Shown here: positions 7,120 to 15,261 of the stretch, one piece after another
How positions within the stretch are numbered: position 1 is the first letter of the stretch
Layout of the letters: every line of letters begins with the position of its first letter
Assembly (NCBI GenBank): GCA_937880795.1
Contig: CALGRQ010000004.1
Span: forward strand, 1 to 21,155
Direction of reading: 5' to 3'
Length of the DNA: 21,155 nt
Source: an uncultured Dyadobacter sp.
GTDB lineage: Bacteria > Bacteroidota > Bacteroidia > Cytophagales > Spirosomataceae
Translations under genes and position numbers: made by a program
The notes under the pieces: generated by a model
Seen by the model: the letters and a program-made list of their open reading frames with translations, nothing else
Databases searched by the model: none
What the model was told of the DNA's origin: nothing

Positions 7120-8202
7120 TTAAGCTTTTACAAATGGCAATTTAACCACCTGCGCTTTTAATAGTTTATCACGAACCTTTACAAAAATTTGGGTATCAGG
7201 TTTGCTATACGCAACAGGTAAATAACCCATCCCAATTCCCTTCTGTAACGTAGGTGATTGTGTTCCCGAAGTTACTTCTCCCAATTTATTGCCTTCGGCG
7301 TCGCACAATTCATAATGTCCGCGAGGAATTCCTCGATCAATCATTTCAAAACCGATTAGTTTACGCGTGACACCGGCTTCTTTTTGTTGTTTTAACGCCT
7401 CAGAGTTGGTAAAGCTCTTCGTGAATTTAGTCACCCATCCCAATCCAGCTTCCAAGGGTGAAGTATTGTCGTCTATATCATTTCCGTATAGGCAAAAACC
7501 CTTTTCAAGACGAAGCGTGTCGCGGGCACCCAAACCAACCGGTTTAATTCCAAATTCAGCGCCTGCTTCAAAAACTGCATGCCACATTTTCTCTGCATCC
7601 GCATTCTTGATATAAATTTCAAAACCACCCGAACCCGTATAGCCTGTTGCAGATATAATAACGTCTTCTATTCCTGCCATTGTGCCAATTTTGAAAGTAT
7701 AATATTCCATACTTTTCAAATCCTGGTCGGTCAGTTTTTGCAAGGTCGCAATAGCATTAGGCCCCTGCACCGCAAGCAAGCACATATCATCCGATAAGTT
7801 TTGCATCTCAACCCCTTCGGTGTTGTATTGCTGAATCCAGTTCCAGTCTTTTTCAATATTAGATGCATTTACGACCAATAGGTAGTTATCCTCAGCAATA
7901 CGATATACCAGTAGGTCGTCAACAACACCACCATTTTCATTAGGTAAATAACTGTACTGAACTTTTCCATCAAATAGAGTGGAAGCGTCGTTGGCCGAAA
8001 CTCGCTGAATAAGATCTAATGCCTTAGGTCCTTTTACACTAAACTCACCCATGTGAGATACATCAAAAACACCTACATTATTACGCACCGTGTGATGCTC
8101 TTCCAGGTCGGAAGAATAACGAACAGGCATTTCAAAACCAGCAAAGGGTACAATTTTAGCACCTAACTGAACATGTATATGGTGAAGCGGAATAGTTTTC
8201 AT
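7120..8202 (-). CDS. gcvT: Glycine cleavage system T protein (aminomethyltransferase)
   Basis: 360 residues, full family length. The typical N-terminus PLHHIHVQLGAKIVPFAGFEMPV, FDVSHMGE, and GGVVDDLLVY with the catalytic Asp are all present, as are TGYTGSGGFEIY, GLGARDTLRLEKGFCLYGND and the C-terminal barrel with GEVTSGTQSP. T protein transfers the methylene group from aminomethyl-lipoyl H protein to tetrahydrofolate and releases ammonia. No gcvH or gcvP lies in the window, so the complex is encoded in several places. It is the first gene of the minus-strand run that ends at udk, and a Bacteroidota-type promoter lies 29 bp upstream. Confidence 0.96.
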   Translation of the reverse strand: MKTIPLHHIHVQLGAKIVPFAGFEMPVRYSSDLEEHHTVRNNVGVFDVSHMGEFSVKGPKALDLIQRVSANDASTLFDGKVQYSYLPNENGGVVDDLLVYRIAEDNYLLVVNASNIEKDWNWIQQYNTEGVEMQNLSDDMCLLAVQGPNAIATLQKLTDQDLKSMEYYTFKIGTMAGIEDVIISATGYTGSGGFEIYIKNADAEKMWHAVFEAGAEFGIKPVGLGARDTLRLEKGFCLYGNDIDDNTSPLEAGLGWVTKFTKSFTNSEALKQQKEAGVTRKLIGFEMIDRGIPRGHYELCDAEGNKLGEVTSGTQSPTLQKGIGMGYLPVAYSKPDTQIFVKVRDKLLKAQVVKLPFVKA

Positions 8203-8230
8203 GAATGATAAATTGATTTTCTTTAATGTA

Positions 8231-8263
8231 CAAAAGTAGGCAAACCACTTTAAAGCCGCACAA
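8231..8263 (-). promoter_or_regulatory. Bacteroidota-type promoter of gcvT and following genes
   Basis: On the minus strand TTG (8261-8263), a 22-bp spacer and TACTTTTG (8231-8238) match TTG-N17-23-TAnnTTTG. The expected transcript start is about 20 nt upstream of the gcvT ATG. No comparable second promoter was found in the short gaps to udk, so one polycistronic transcript is plausible. Confidence 0.55.
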
Positions 8264-8363
8264 AAAACTATGTTTTCAAATCTCTCATGATTGTTTTTTG
8301 GAGTATATTGGGAAATATAGGAATTTATCTAATCCGTTTGGCTGTCTAACTATTACATAACTC

Positions 8364-9536
8364 ATGAGAAAACACATTTTATATTGTATACCGTTTTTGT
8401 TTTTTTCGAAGCAGGCAATTGCACAAAATGCCACTTTTAAAGGAGAGGTGATTGATGATAAAATCAGTATCGGATATGGGGTGACAACGGGAGATGTGGA
8501 TGGAGATGGAAAGCTGGATATTCTCCTGGCCGATAAAAAGGAAATTGTTTGGTATAAGAATCCGGGAGGAAAGGATAAGCCGTGGAAGCGATATATACTC
8601 GCTAAGGATTTAACGGAATCTGATAACGTATGTATAGCAGCCCGCGATTTGGATGGAGATGGAAAAGTGGAGGTTGCAGTAGGTGCACAATGGAACCCTT
8701 CGGAAACCAAAAATTGGGATAAGTCTGGTGCGGTGTTTTATTTGGATGCACCGGCGGATCGTACGCAATTGTGGGAGCCTATTCGGTTGCATCATGAAGT
8801 GACCATTCACCGCATGCAATTTGTTAAAACAACGGACGACACCTTCCAATTAATTGTGCTACCATTGCACGGGGCAAATAATGTAGCTGGCGAAGGTGTT
8901 GGAGTGAAAGCAATTGTTTTCGATATACCAAAGCAGCGAAAGGAAAAATGGAATTATCAGTTGGTTGAAACGGATATGCACATGACCCATAATTTTCAAC
9001 CTATGGAAGTCTCTCAGCGATTTTTAGGTATGGCAGTGGCAGGTAAGGAAGGGGTACAGGTGTTCTTGAATGGGGCTAATGGTTGGGCACCTTCTGGAAA
9101 CTGGATGGTTAATGGAAATGGTGTAGGGGAGATCAGAACGGGCAATTTAGGGAATAATCAATTGTTTACGGCTACTATTGAGCCCATGCACGGGAATTCT
9201 CTGGTTGTGTACTCTAAAGACAGCAGAACGGTTTTAACCGATAAGATAAAAGAAGGTCATGCATTGGTGTGTGCCGATTTTTTTGGACAGGGTAGAGATC
9301 AGATTGTGATGGGGTGGAGGAATCCGAATGTGGTTGGAGAAACTGGCGTACGGATTTTTGTTGGTTCAGATAAAGAAGGGAAGAATTGGCAGGAGTATAC
9401 GCTGGATGAAAAAATTAAGATGGCTTGTGAGGATGTTACAGCGGCGGATCTGGACGGTGACGGCGATCTGGATGTGATCGCATCGGGTAGGGCTACCAAA
9501 AATGTAGTCGTGTACTGGAATCAAAGAAAAAAGTAA
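8364..9536 (+). CDS. Secreted FG-GAP/VCBS repeat protein
   Basis: 390 residues with a signal peptide (MRKHILYCIPFLFFSKQAIAQ). Calcium-binding FG-GAP repeats are seen as DVDGDGKLDIL near residue 43, DLDGDGKVEVAVG near residue 96 and DLDGDGDLDVIASG near residue 367. Between them are further blade-like segments (GVQVFLNG, DQIVMGWRNPN). The pattern predicts a seven-bladed beta-propeller like those in integrin alpha chains. Family members in Bacteroidota are exported and often sit with sugar metabolism genes, but no enzymatic residue can be named here. It is transcribed alone, divergent from gcvT, and ends 8 bp before a perfect palindromic terminator. No T9SS or lipoprotein signal is visible. Confidence 0.85.
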   Translation: MRKHILYCIPFLFFSKQAIAQNATFKGEVIDDKISIGYGVTTGDVDGDGKLDILLADKKEIVWYKNPGGKDKPWKRYILAKDLTESDNVCIAARDLDGDGKVEVAVGAQWNPSETKNWDKSGAVFYLDAPADRTQLWEPIRLHHEVTIHRMQFVKTTDDTFQLIVLPLHGANNVAGEGVGVKAIVFDIPKQRKEKWNYQLVETDMHMTHNFQPMEVSQRFLGMAVAGKEGVQVFLNGANGWAPSGNWMVNGNGVGEIRTGNLGNNQLFTATIEPMHGNSLVVYSKDSRTVLTDKIKEGHALVCADFFGQGRDQIVMGWRNPNVVGETGVRIFVGSDKEGKNWQEYTLDEKIKMACEDVTAADLDGDGDLDVIASGRATKNVVVYWNQRKK

Positions 9537-9544
9537 TTCCACCT

Positions 9545-9592
9545 CAATAAGAAAGGGGTAGAAAACAATTGTTTTCTACCCCTTTCTTATTG
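9545..9592. terminator. Perfect 48-bp palindrome, bidirectional terminator
   Basis: A perfect inverted repeat centred on CAATTG, with 24-bp arms reading CAATAAGAAAGGGGTAGAAA outward-in. The GGGGTAG/CTACCCC core with flanking A and T runs gives an intrinsic terminator in both directions. It lies between the stop of the FG-GAP gene (9536) and the stop of the convergent zinc peptidase gene (9608). Confidence 0.88.
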
Positions 9593-9607
9593 AATGCGTT
9601 GGAGATA

Positions 9608-10288
9608 CTACTCTCTTCTTCCCATTAATATGCTTACATAGTAAAGCAAAGTGGCCAAAGAACCAATTGCAGCTACAAGGTATGTTCTGGCAGCCCATTT
9701 CAAGGCATCAGCAGACAATACATATTCACGCTCGTTTACAATTCTGTTGTTTTTGATCCAGGCAAGAGCTCTGTTACTTGCATCGTATTCGACAGGAAGC
9801 GTTACAAAACTAAAAAGAGTTGTTACAGCAAATAACGCTACGCCAATTGCCAGTGGTATAGGCGTGGTGTTCAATAAAAGAATTCCACCCAAAATTACCC
9901 ATTGCATATATTGCGAGGAAATGCTCAAAAATGGTACCATTTGTGAGCGAAATGTAAGCCATTTATACGAAGTGGCATGTTGTACTGCGTGCCCACATTC
10001 GTGGGAAGCTACCGCGGCAGCCGCTACACTTCTACCATAGTAAACGTCCTGGCTCAGGTTAACTGTTTTGTCCTGCGGGTTATAGTGGTCCGTAAGCCTT
10101 CCTTCAACGGATAGTACACGTACGTCATATATACCACTCTCGCGAAGCATGGTTTCAGCAATTTCCTTGCCACTCATGCCATTGCTCAGACCTACCTGAG
10201 AGTATTCTTCAAATTTCTTTTTTAAGCGCCATTGCACGTAAAAACTTACGATCATGACGAGTATACCAATTAAATATGCACCACCCAT
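9608..10288 (-). CDS. Membrane-bound zinc metallopeptidase (YugP family)
   Basis: 226 residues. An N-terminal membrane helix (residues 3-19) is followed by a soluble part with the zincin motif HECGH at 96-100 inside AVASHECGHAVQHA. Hydrophobic segments follow at about 131-162 and 202-222, and VEYDASNRA (167-175) supplies the probable third zinc ligand Glu. This matches the neutral zinc metallopeptidase family of Bacillus YugP, a membrane protease of unknown natural substrate. It lies 94 bp downstream of rfaE2 in the same direction and may be co-transcribed; no clear separate promoter was seen. Confidence 0.9.
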   Translation of the reverse strand: MGGAYLIGILVMIVSFYVQWRLKKKFEEYSQVGLSNGMSGKEIAETMLRESGIYDVRVLSVEGRLTDHYNPQDKTVNLSQDVYYGRSVAAAAVASHECGHAVQHATSYKWLTFRSQMVPFLSISSQYMQWVILGGILLLNTTPIPLAIGVALFAVTTLFSFVTLPVEYDASNRALAWIKNNRIVNEREYVLSADALKWAARTYLVAAIGSLATLLYYVSILMGRRE

Positions 10289-10382
10289 AGTGAGTTACTT
10301 TTAAGTTTTGTTAAATGTTAATTAGGACTGATAAAGTAGGTTATGAAACATAACGTGGAATTTACCAATTATTGTTTTCCTG

Positions 10383-10868
10383 TCAATAGCCTTGCTTAAT
10401 TTTTTCAATTAATGCTGTGGTGGAATATCCTTTCACCAGCGCTATTGTTTTTACTTCACCTCCCTTACTAAGTACAAAATCTGCACCAGCGATGGTTTCT
10501 ACTGTATAATCGTCACCTTTTACCAAAATGTCAGGTTTTACGGCCTCAATAAGCTCGGAAGGGGTGGGTTCATCGAACAAAATGACAGCATCTACGAATG
10601 AAAGTGCTGCCATTAGTCTTCCTCTGGCATATTCGTTCACCACCGGTCGTAACGGTCCTTTAAGCCGACTCACGGAAGCATCGGTATTGAGTCCAAGAAT
10701 TAAACGGTCGCCCAAAGCCCGGGCTTTTTCAAGATAATCGATATGTCCCAAATGAACAATGTCGAAGCAACCATTGGTGAATACCACTTTTTGCCCGGCA
10801 CGTTGCCAATCAGCTACCTGTTCAACGGCTTCTTCCAATCTTAAAATTTTACCTTCGGTATGGTTCAT
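10383..10868 (-). CDS. rfaE2: D-glycero-beta-D-manno-heptose 1-phosphate adenylyltransferase
   Basis: 161 residues from the ATG at 10868. An in-frame TTG at 10910 would add 14 residues unlike the family. The cytidylyltransferase-fold signature FTNGCFDIVHLGHIDYLEKA contains the HxGH motif, followed by LNTDASV, the ISLDR-like ...LKGPLRPV, DILVKGDDY and the C-terminal YSTTALIEKI. The enzyme adenylates heptose 1-phosphate to ADP-heptose for lipopolysaccharide core synthesis. In many Bacteroidota the kinase half (RfaE1) is a separate gene, and only the C-terminal half of E. coli HldE is present here. The start lies 47 bp after the flippase-like gene. Confidence 0.93.
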   Translation of the reverse strand: MNHTEGKILRLEEAVEQVADWQRAGQKVVFTNGCFDIVHLGHIDYLEKARALGDRLILGLNTDASVSRLKGPLRPVVNEYARGRLMAALSFVDAVILFDEPTPSELIEAVKPDILVKGDDYTVETIAGADFVLSKGGEVKTIALVKGYSTTALIEKIKQGY

Positions 10869-10915
10869 AAGGTTGTCATTTTGGGGTTTAAGGAAATGAA
10901 ATCTAGACAATCAGG

Positions 10916-11950
10916 TTAGTTTTCTGTCGATACCTCAGCTGTTTCTAATGTTCTGTCTTTTTTGACCATTACAATTAGAAATGCCAATGCGCCTATTGCG
11001 AGCATAAATATCATTTGTGCTCCATGTATAAATGTGGCAAGTGTAATACCGTCATTGTACGTCAGTCCGTATAGTATCATAACACTTCCCACGAGCATGT
11101 GGTAAGCGCCTAGTCCGCCTTGTACGGGTGCAGCCATCCCAATGGATCCCACCACCAGTAATGTTAAACCTGCCAGTAATCCAAGGTTAGATGTTTCAGG
11201 AATACAGAAAAACAAGACATACGACACCAGGTAATAAAACACCCATATGGCGATAGTACTGCAAATGAATAAACCCGGGCTATTTAGTTTCCGAACACTT
11301 AGCAAGCCTTCCAGCATTCCCTGTGCAAACTGAACTACTTTTTGAACCAAAGCATTCTGCATCAATTTTTCCTGAAGAGATTTATTGGTGAATATATAGA
11401 TACCCACACCAGCCACCAATACTAAACCTCCTAAAAGGATGATCAGCAGGATGGGCATGCCATTCCCTCCCGCCTCAGTCGCTCCAATTTTACTTTGAAA
11501 GAAATCCATGAAGAACTTACTGAGTCGGTCAAATTCTAGAATGAAATTGACTCCAATGAGCACGAGAAGAATGATGACATCAAAAATGCGCTCAGCTACA
11601 ACCGTACCAAAGCTTAAATTGACGGGTACTCGTTCCAGCTTATACAAAGTGCCACAACGTGTTACTTCACCCATTCGAGGTACAATGTAATTTGCAAAAT
11701 AGCCGGTTAAGACGGCAATTGAGCTATTGAAGAGGCCAGGTTTATAACCAAGTGGCTCCATGAGCATGTTCCAGCGCCAGGCTCTGGAAATATGAGCCAT
11801 GAGCAATAAAACACAAGAAACGGCAATCCAGCTCCAATCGGAACGTGCAAAGCGATCGAGCATTTCGGTAAGATTGATATCCTTGAAGGCATACCAGATC
11901 AACCCACCGGCGAATCCCAGGGAAATTAAATAACGCAGTGCACTTTTCAT
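10916..11950 (-). CDS. Flippase-like integral membrane protein (LPG synthase TM/UPF0104 family)
   Basis: 344 residues with about eight hydrophobic segments. The first is YLISLGFAGGLIWYAF near residue 8, and the last is near 307-327. Family signatures are SRAWRWNMLMEPLG (about 55-68) and GYFANYIVPRMGEVTRCGTLYK (about 87-108), where the conserved polar residues of the lysylphosphatidylglycerol-synthase transmembrane domain lie. The soluble aminoacyl-transferase domain of MprF is absent, so it is not a complete LPG synthase. A lipid or lipid-linked substrate translocation role is generally assumed for this family, but the substrate is unknown. In Bacteroidota it is commonly next to panD, as here (42-bp gap). 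Confidence 0.86.
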   Translation of the reverse strand: MKSALRYLISLGFAGGLIWYAFKDINLTEMLDRFARSDWSWIAVSCVLLLMAHISRAWRWNMLMEPLGYKPGLFNSSIAVLTGYFANYIVPRMGEVTRCGTLYKLERVPVNLSFGTVVAERIFDVIILLVLIGVNFILEFDRLSKFFMDFFQSKIGATEAGGNGMPILLIILLGGLVLVAGVGIYIFTNKSLQEKLMQNALVQKVVQFAQGMLEGLLSVRKLNSPGLFICSTIAIWVFYYLVSYVLFFCIPETSNLGLLAGLTLLVVGSIGMAAPVQGGLGAYHMLVGSVMILYGLTYNDGITLATFIHGAQMIFMLAIGALAFLIVMVKKDRTLETAEVSTEN

Positions 11951-11992
11951 TGAGCTCTAATGAGTTTGTTTAAACGCGGAAGGAACGGTAAA

Positions 11993-12343
11993 TTAACCTA
12001 CCAGTTTATTGTTATGATCAGGAAAAACAACCAATGGTTTAAATGTGGAGGCTTCTTCCTGAGACATACTGCCATACGCAATAATAATAATGATATCACC
12101 AATTTGTACTCTTCTGGCAGCAGCTCCATTGAGGCAAATCATTCCTGAACCACGTTCTCCTTTAATGACGTAGGTTACAAAGCGTTCGCCATTGTTATTA
12201 TTGACGATGTGTACTTGCTCATTTTCTATGAGGCCCGAAGCATCCATCAGATCTTCATCGATGGTGATACTTCCAACATAATTCAATTCCGCCTGAGTCA
12301 CCTTTACACGGTGAATCTTCGATTTCATGAGTGTTATTTGCAT
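11993..12343 (-). CDS. panD: Aspartate 1-decarboxylase proenzyme
   Basis: 116 residues starting MQITLMKSKIHRVKVTQAEL, as in the family. Self-cleavage occurs between Gly24 and Ser25 (YVGS), converting the Ser into the catalytic pyruvoyl group. Family motifs VTYVIKGERGSGMICLNGAAAR and GDIIIIIAY follow. PanD makes beta-alanine from aspartate for pantothenate synthesis; its partner PanC is encoded 1.9 kb away on the same strand, beyond an intervening divergent gene. It is first in a probable operon with the flippase-like gene and rfaE2. Confidence 0.97.
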   Translation of the reverse strand: MQITLMKSKIHRVKVTQAELNYVGSITIDEDLMDASGLIENEQVHIVNNNNGERFVTYVIKGERGSGMICLNGAAARRVQIGDIIIIIAYGSMSQEEASTFKPLVVFPDHNNKLVG

Positions 12344-12684
12344 TACTCAGTATTGTGAGTGAATAATTATAGTCTGGCAATAATCGTGCAAAGTTACAGG
12401 ATTATTACCGAGCCTTCAAAACAAGGATGTGATGGAAGGAGTTCGGGTTAAGTAAATATAGGCGGGTATTCAAAACATATATAATGGGAGGTTTCTATTG
12501 TTTTTATATCGATAAATGCATGTAAATGGAGTACTTCAGTAACCATTCGTTTAAATTATTGAACGAATAGATGAAATCAATGTGGGCATTGTTATATTTA
12601 TGCCTGAGTTAATACAATGATGTCATTCGTGGTATCAATTGGTTTAACTTTTCATTACTAACCTTTATTATAATCCAATAACCA
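12344..12684. other. Intergenic region between divergent panD and oxidoreductase genes
   Basis: 341 bp without a credible coding sequence on either strand. It holds the panD promoter (12389-12419) and, on the oxidoreductase side, a perfect inverted repeat ATTCGTT-N10-AACGAAT (12545-12568) that could be an operator. A small ACTCA/TGAGT repeat (12345-12360) lies in the panD leader. I found no good TAnnTTTG promoter for the oxidoreductase. No RNA gene or repeat element is visible. Confidence 0.6.
12389..12419 (-). promoter_or_regulatory. Bacteroidota-type promoter of panD
   Basis: On the minus strand TTG (12417-12419), a 20-bp spacer and TAACTTTG (12389-12396) match the consensus without a mismatch. 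The predicted transcript start near 12382 gives a 5' leader of about 39 nt. Confidence 0.65.
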
Positions 12685-14157
12685 ATGAGTACAGAGAATA
12701 AACTAAAAGATGTCAGTCGTCGGGATTTTCTTCAAAAGACTACGGCAGCAGCAATTGGAAGTTTTTTTATCGTTCCGCGCCATGTCTTAGGCAAAGGCTT
12801 TCGTGCACCCAGTGATAAACTAAACATTGCAGGTATCGGTATTGGAAGCAAAGGGTTCTCTGATATAAGTAATGCCTCTAACAATGGTGCCGAAAATGTG
12901 GTGGCTTTGTGTGATGTAGATTGGAAGTTAGGACAAAGAGCATTTGATAAATTCCCGAATGCTAAGAAGTACAAAGATTTTCGCAAGATGTTCGACGAGA
13001 TGAGTAAGGACATTGACGCGGTTACCATTTCGACTCCTGACCACACCCATGCCGTTATTGCAATGGCAGCCATGGCAAGAGGCAAGCACGTATATGTTCA
13101 AAAACCATTAACTCACAATATCCACGAAGCACGTGTACTAACCGAGGCAGCTCGTAAATATAAATTGGTCTCTCAAATGGGGAACCAGGGTGCATCCAAC
13201 CCAGGTCAGCAACAAATGGTTGAATGGTTTAAAAAGGGTGTTATCGGTACTGTTAAAGAAGTGGATGTATGGACCAACCGCCCGATTTGGCCACAAGGGA
13301 TTCCGGTACCTACCGATAAACCAGAAGTACCTAGTACATTGGATTGGGATTTGTATGTAGGCCCTGCCGAATGGGTTGATTATACCCCAGCATACCATCC
13401 GTTCAAATGGCATGGTTGGTGGAATTTTGGTACAGGTGCATTGGGAGATATGGGATGCCACCTGATCGATTCGCCTTTCCGAGTACTTGGTTTGGGTTAT
13501 CCAACGGAGGTGGAATGTAGTGTAGGTGCAGTTTTCTTAAAAGACTGGACACCAGAATACATTCCTGAGGGCTGCCCTCCATCATCGCGTGTTCAAATTA
13601 AATTCCCTGCAACCAAAGCCAATAAGTCTCCATTGACGATGACTTGGCATGACGGAGGTATGCGTCCTTTCCATCCAGATCTGGTTCCTGCTAACGACCC
13701 AATGGGTGAGCCAGATAGCAGCAATGGAGCTATGATGATCGGTGATAAAGGGGTTATGATGTGCGCAACTTATGGTAAAGATCCAAAAGTTTATCTAAAA
13801 AGCGGAGAGAAGCTTACCATGCCAAAAGGTGCCTTTGAAACGAAATATACTTCATTGCCAGAGTGGGGGCATCATGTAGCTTGGACCGATGCTTGTAAAG
13901 CAGGTTTCAACAGTAAAGAACATAAAGCCCTGAGTTCATCATTTGATTATTCAGGACCTCTTACGGAGACAGTAATCATGGGTAACCTTGCGATTCGTAG
14001 TTATAACCTACGCACAGCAACTGCGGATGGTAAAGGATTTAACTATCCTGGCCGCAAGCGCTTGTTATGGGATGGAAATGCTATGAAGATCACAAACTTC
14101 GACGAGGCTAATCAGTTTGTTTCTCGCAAGTATAGAGAAGGCTGGAAATTGTCATAA
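12685..14157 (+). CDS. Tat-exported Gfo/Idh/MocA family oxidoreductase
   Basis: 490 residues. The N-terminus has a twin-arginine signal, SRRDFLQKTTAAAIGSFFIV (residues 11-30), ending near VLGKG. A Rossmann nucleotide fold follows: GIGIGSKG near 50-57, LCDVDW, and DAVTISTPDHTHAVIAMAAMARGKHVYVQKPL with the conserved KP pair (Gln replaces the usual Glu). The C-terminal alpha/beta substrate domain includes WHGWWNFGTGALGDMGCHLID. Exported members with this architecture are common in Bacteroidota and Planctomycetota and act on sugars or glycoside derivatives with tightly held NAD(P); the actual substrate cannot be read. It is alone on the plus strand between panD and panC and ends at a shared bidirectional terminator. 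Confidence 0.9.
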   Translation: MSTENKLKDVSRRDFLQKTTAAAIGSFFIVPRHVLGKGFRAPSDKLNIAGIGIGSKGFSDISNASNNGAENVVALCDVDWKLGQRAFDKFPNAKKYKDFRKMFDEMSKDIDAVTISTPDHTHAVIAMAAMARGKHVYVQKPLTHNIHEARVLTEAARKYKLVSQMGNQGASNPGQQQMVEWFKKGVIGTVKEVDVWTNRPIWPQGIPVPTDKPEVPSTLDWDLYVGPAEWVDYTPAYHPFKWHGWWNFGTGALGDMGCHLIDSPFRVLGLGYPTEVECSVGAVFLKDWTPEYIPEGCPPSSRVQIKFPATKANKSPLTMTWHDGGMRPFHPDLVPANDPMGEPDSSNGAMMIGDKGVMMCATYGKDPKVYLKSGEKLTMPKGAFETKYTSLPEWGHHVAWTDACKAGFNSKEHKALSSSFDYSGPLTETVIMGNLAIRSYNLRTATADGKGFNYPGRKRLLWDGNAMKITNFDEANQFVSRKYREGWKLS

Positions 14158-14203
14158 AAAAGTAAGGCGCAGGTGTTTTGTTTACATCTGCGCCTTACTT
14201 TTT
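14157..14203. terminator. Bidirectional terminator between oxidoreductase and panC
   Basis: A 16-bp perfect stem AAAAAGTAAGGCGCAG / CTGCGCCTTACTTTTT (arms 14157-14172 and 14188-14203) with a 15-nt loop. A GC-rich core with A and T flanks allows termination in both directions. It overlaps the stop codons of both converging genes. Confidence 0.88.
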
Positions 14204-15044
14204 AAAATATGATGTTATCGATAAGTCTTACAGGACCTAGAAAAGCAGCAACGCAAATGGTATTACTGCCACGGTCTTGCAGGCTGGTTATCGGCAAAAG
14301 CGTATTTAGGTTGGTAATTTCGAAATAATCCAGCGTGAATTCAGGAATTTTAGAAAAGGCCAGCGCAGCTTCTTCTTTCACCTCATTCATGTGACGTCCA
14401 TTCAATATTTTTTCTTTGGCTTCTGTTAATATACGAAATATATTAGGAGCAATCGCGATCTCTGTATCATTAAGGCGTTGATTACGCGAAGACATCGCCA
14501 AGCCACTGGCATCTCTAACCGTAGGGCAAATCACCAGTTCCAACTGGAAGGAAAGATCAGTCACTAATCTTTTAATCACCGAAACCTGCTGTATATCCTT
14601 TTGACCGAAATAAGCACGGTCTGGCTGTACGATATTAAACAGCTTCGAAACAACAATGCCTACACCATTAAAATGGCCCGGACGTGAAGCGCCTTCCATA
14701 ACGGTTTCCAGCGATCCAAAATCAAACGTAAGCAGAGGCGGCTCGGGATACATTTCCTCCGAAGATGGCGCAAAAACCGCGGAGCAATTCACGGTTTGTA
14801 GGAGTGCACAATCGGCATCTAAAGTTCTTGGGTATTTGGCAAGATCCTCCGGGTTGTTGAACTGGGTAGGATTTACAAAAATACTGCAAACAGAAATATC
14901 ATTTTCGGCGTTAGCCTGATTCAGGAGCGAAAGGTGTCCTTGATGTAAAGCGCCCATGGTGGGTACAAGGCCAATCGATTTTCCAAGAGTTCGTTGTTGT
15001 TTTAAAAAAGTGCGAAGACTCGCAATTGAAGTAAATACTTCCAT
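14202..15044 (-). CDS. panC: Pantothenate synthetase (pantoate-beta-alanine ligase)
   Basis: 280 residues, normal length. The nucleotidyltransferase HxGH motif is in PTMGALHQGHLSLL (His34, His37). SIFVNPTQFNNPEDLAKYPRT, the pantoate site GHFNGVGIVVSKLFNIV, YFGQKDIQQ and the KMSKS-like MSSRN motif follow in order. The enzyme joins pantoate and beta-alanine with ATP to give pantothenate. PanD, which supplies beta-alanine, is nearby but separated by the Gfo/Idh/MocA gene. It is divergent from the GT5-like gene, an arrangement common in this phylum. Confidence 0.97.
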   Translation of the reverse strand: MEVFTSIASLRTFLKQQRTLGKSIGLVPTMGALHQGHLSLLNQANAENDISVCSIFVNPTQFNNPEDLAKYPRTLDADCALLQTVNCSAVFAPSSEEMYPEPPLLTFDFGSLETVMEGASRPGHFNGVGIVVSKLFNIVQPDRAYFGQKDIQQVSVIKRLVTDLSFQLELVICPTVRDASGLAMSSRNQRLNDTEIAIAPNIFRILTEAKEKILNGRHMNEVKEEAALAFSKIPEFTLDYFEITNLNTLLPITSLQDRGSNTICVAAFLGPVRLIDNIIF

Positions 15045-15109
15045 GTATTGAAGACTAATTAGAGTGGCGTGATCCTAAGCAATTTAAGATCTATGCATAT
15101 AAAGTATAT

Positions 15110-15138
15110 CAAAATAAGCGTGGGAGAGAGGATTCCAA
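15110..15138 (-). promoter_or_regulatory. Candidate panC promoter
   Basis: On the minus strand TTG (15136-15138), an 18-bp spacer and TTATTTTG (15110-15117) match the Bacteroidota promoter with one mismatch in the -7 box. It would give a 5' leader of about 58 nt. This is the best match in the 217-bp gap. Confidence 0.35.
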
Positions 15139-15198
15139 AAGATTTGGCATAGGCACGCCCAAACTGTTCGCAATATTACAATTTGTTTGGAATATCTT

Positions 15199-15229
15199 TT
15201 GATTTTGCGATTTTTTTTGTATAATTTTG
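15199..15229 (+). promoter_or_regulatory. Bacteroidota-type promoter of the GT5-like gene
   Basis: TTG (15199-15201), a 20-bp spacer and TAATTTTG (15222-15229) match the consensus. The transcript would start near 15236, about 26 nt before the ATG at 15262. Confidence 0.65.
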
Positions 15230-15261
15230 CAAAACTTTTTTTCACAAACAGCTAAATATCT

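Noticed and set aside
8285..8710. A 141-residue minus-strand frame
   Set aside because: It overlaps the start of the FG-GAP gene in antisense and reflects the repeat-rich coding strand.
10340..10354. GTTATG-AAA-CATAAC inverted repeat in the gap between the zinc peptidase and rfaE2
   Set aside because: It is short, has a 3-nt loop and no T run, so it cannot be supported as a terminator or operator.
10869..10910. N-terminal extension of RfaE2 from a TTG
   Set aside because: The added residues do not resemble the family, and the ATG at 10868 gives the expected length.
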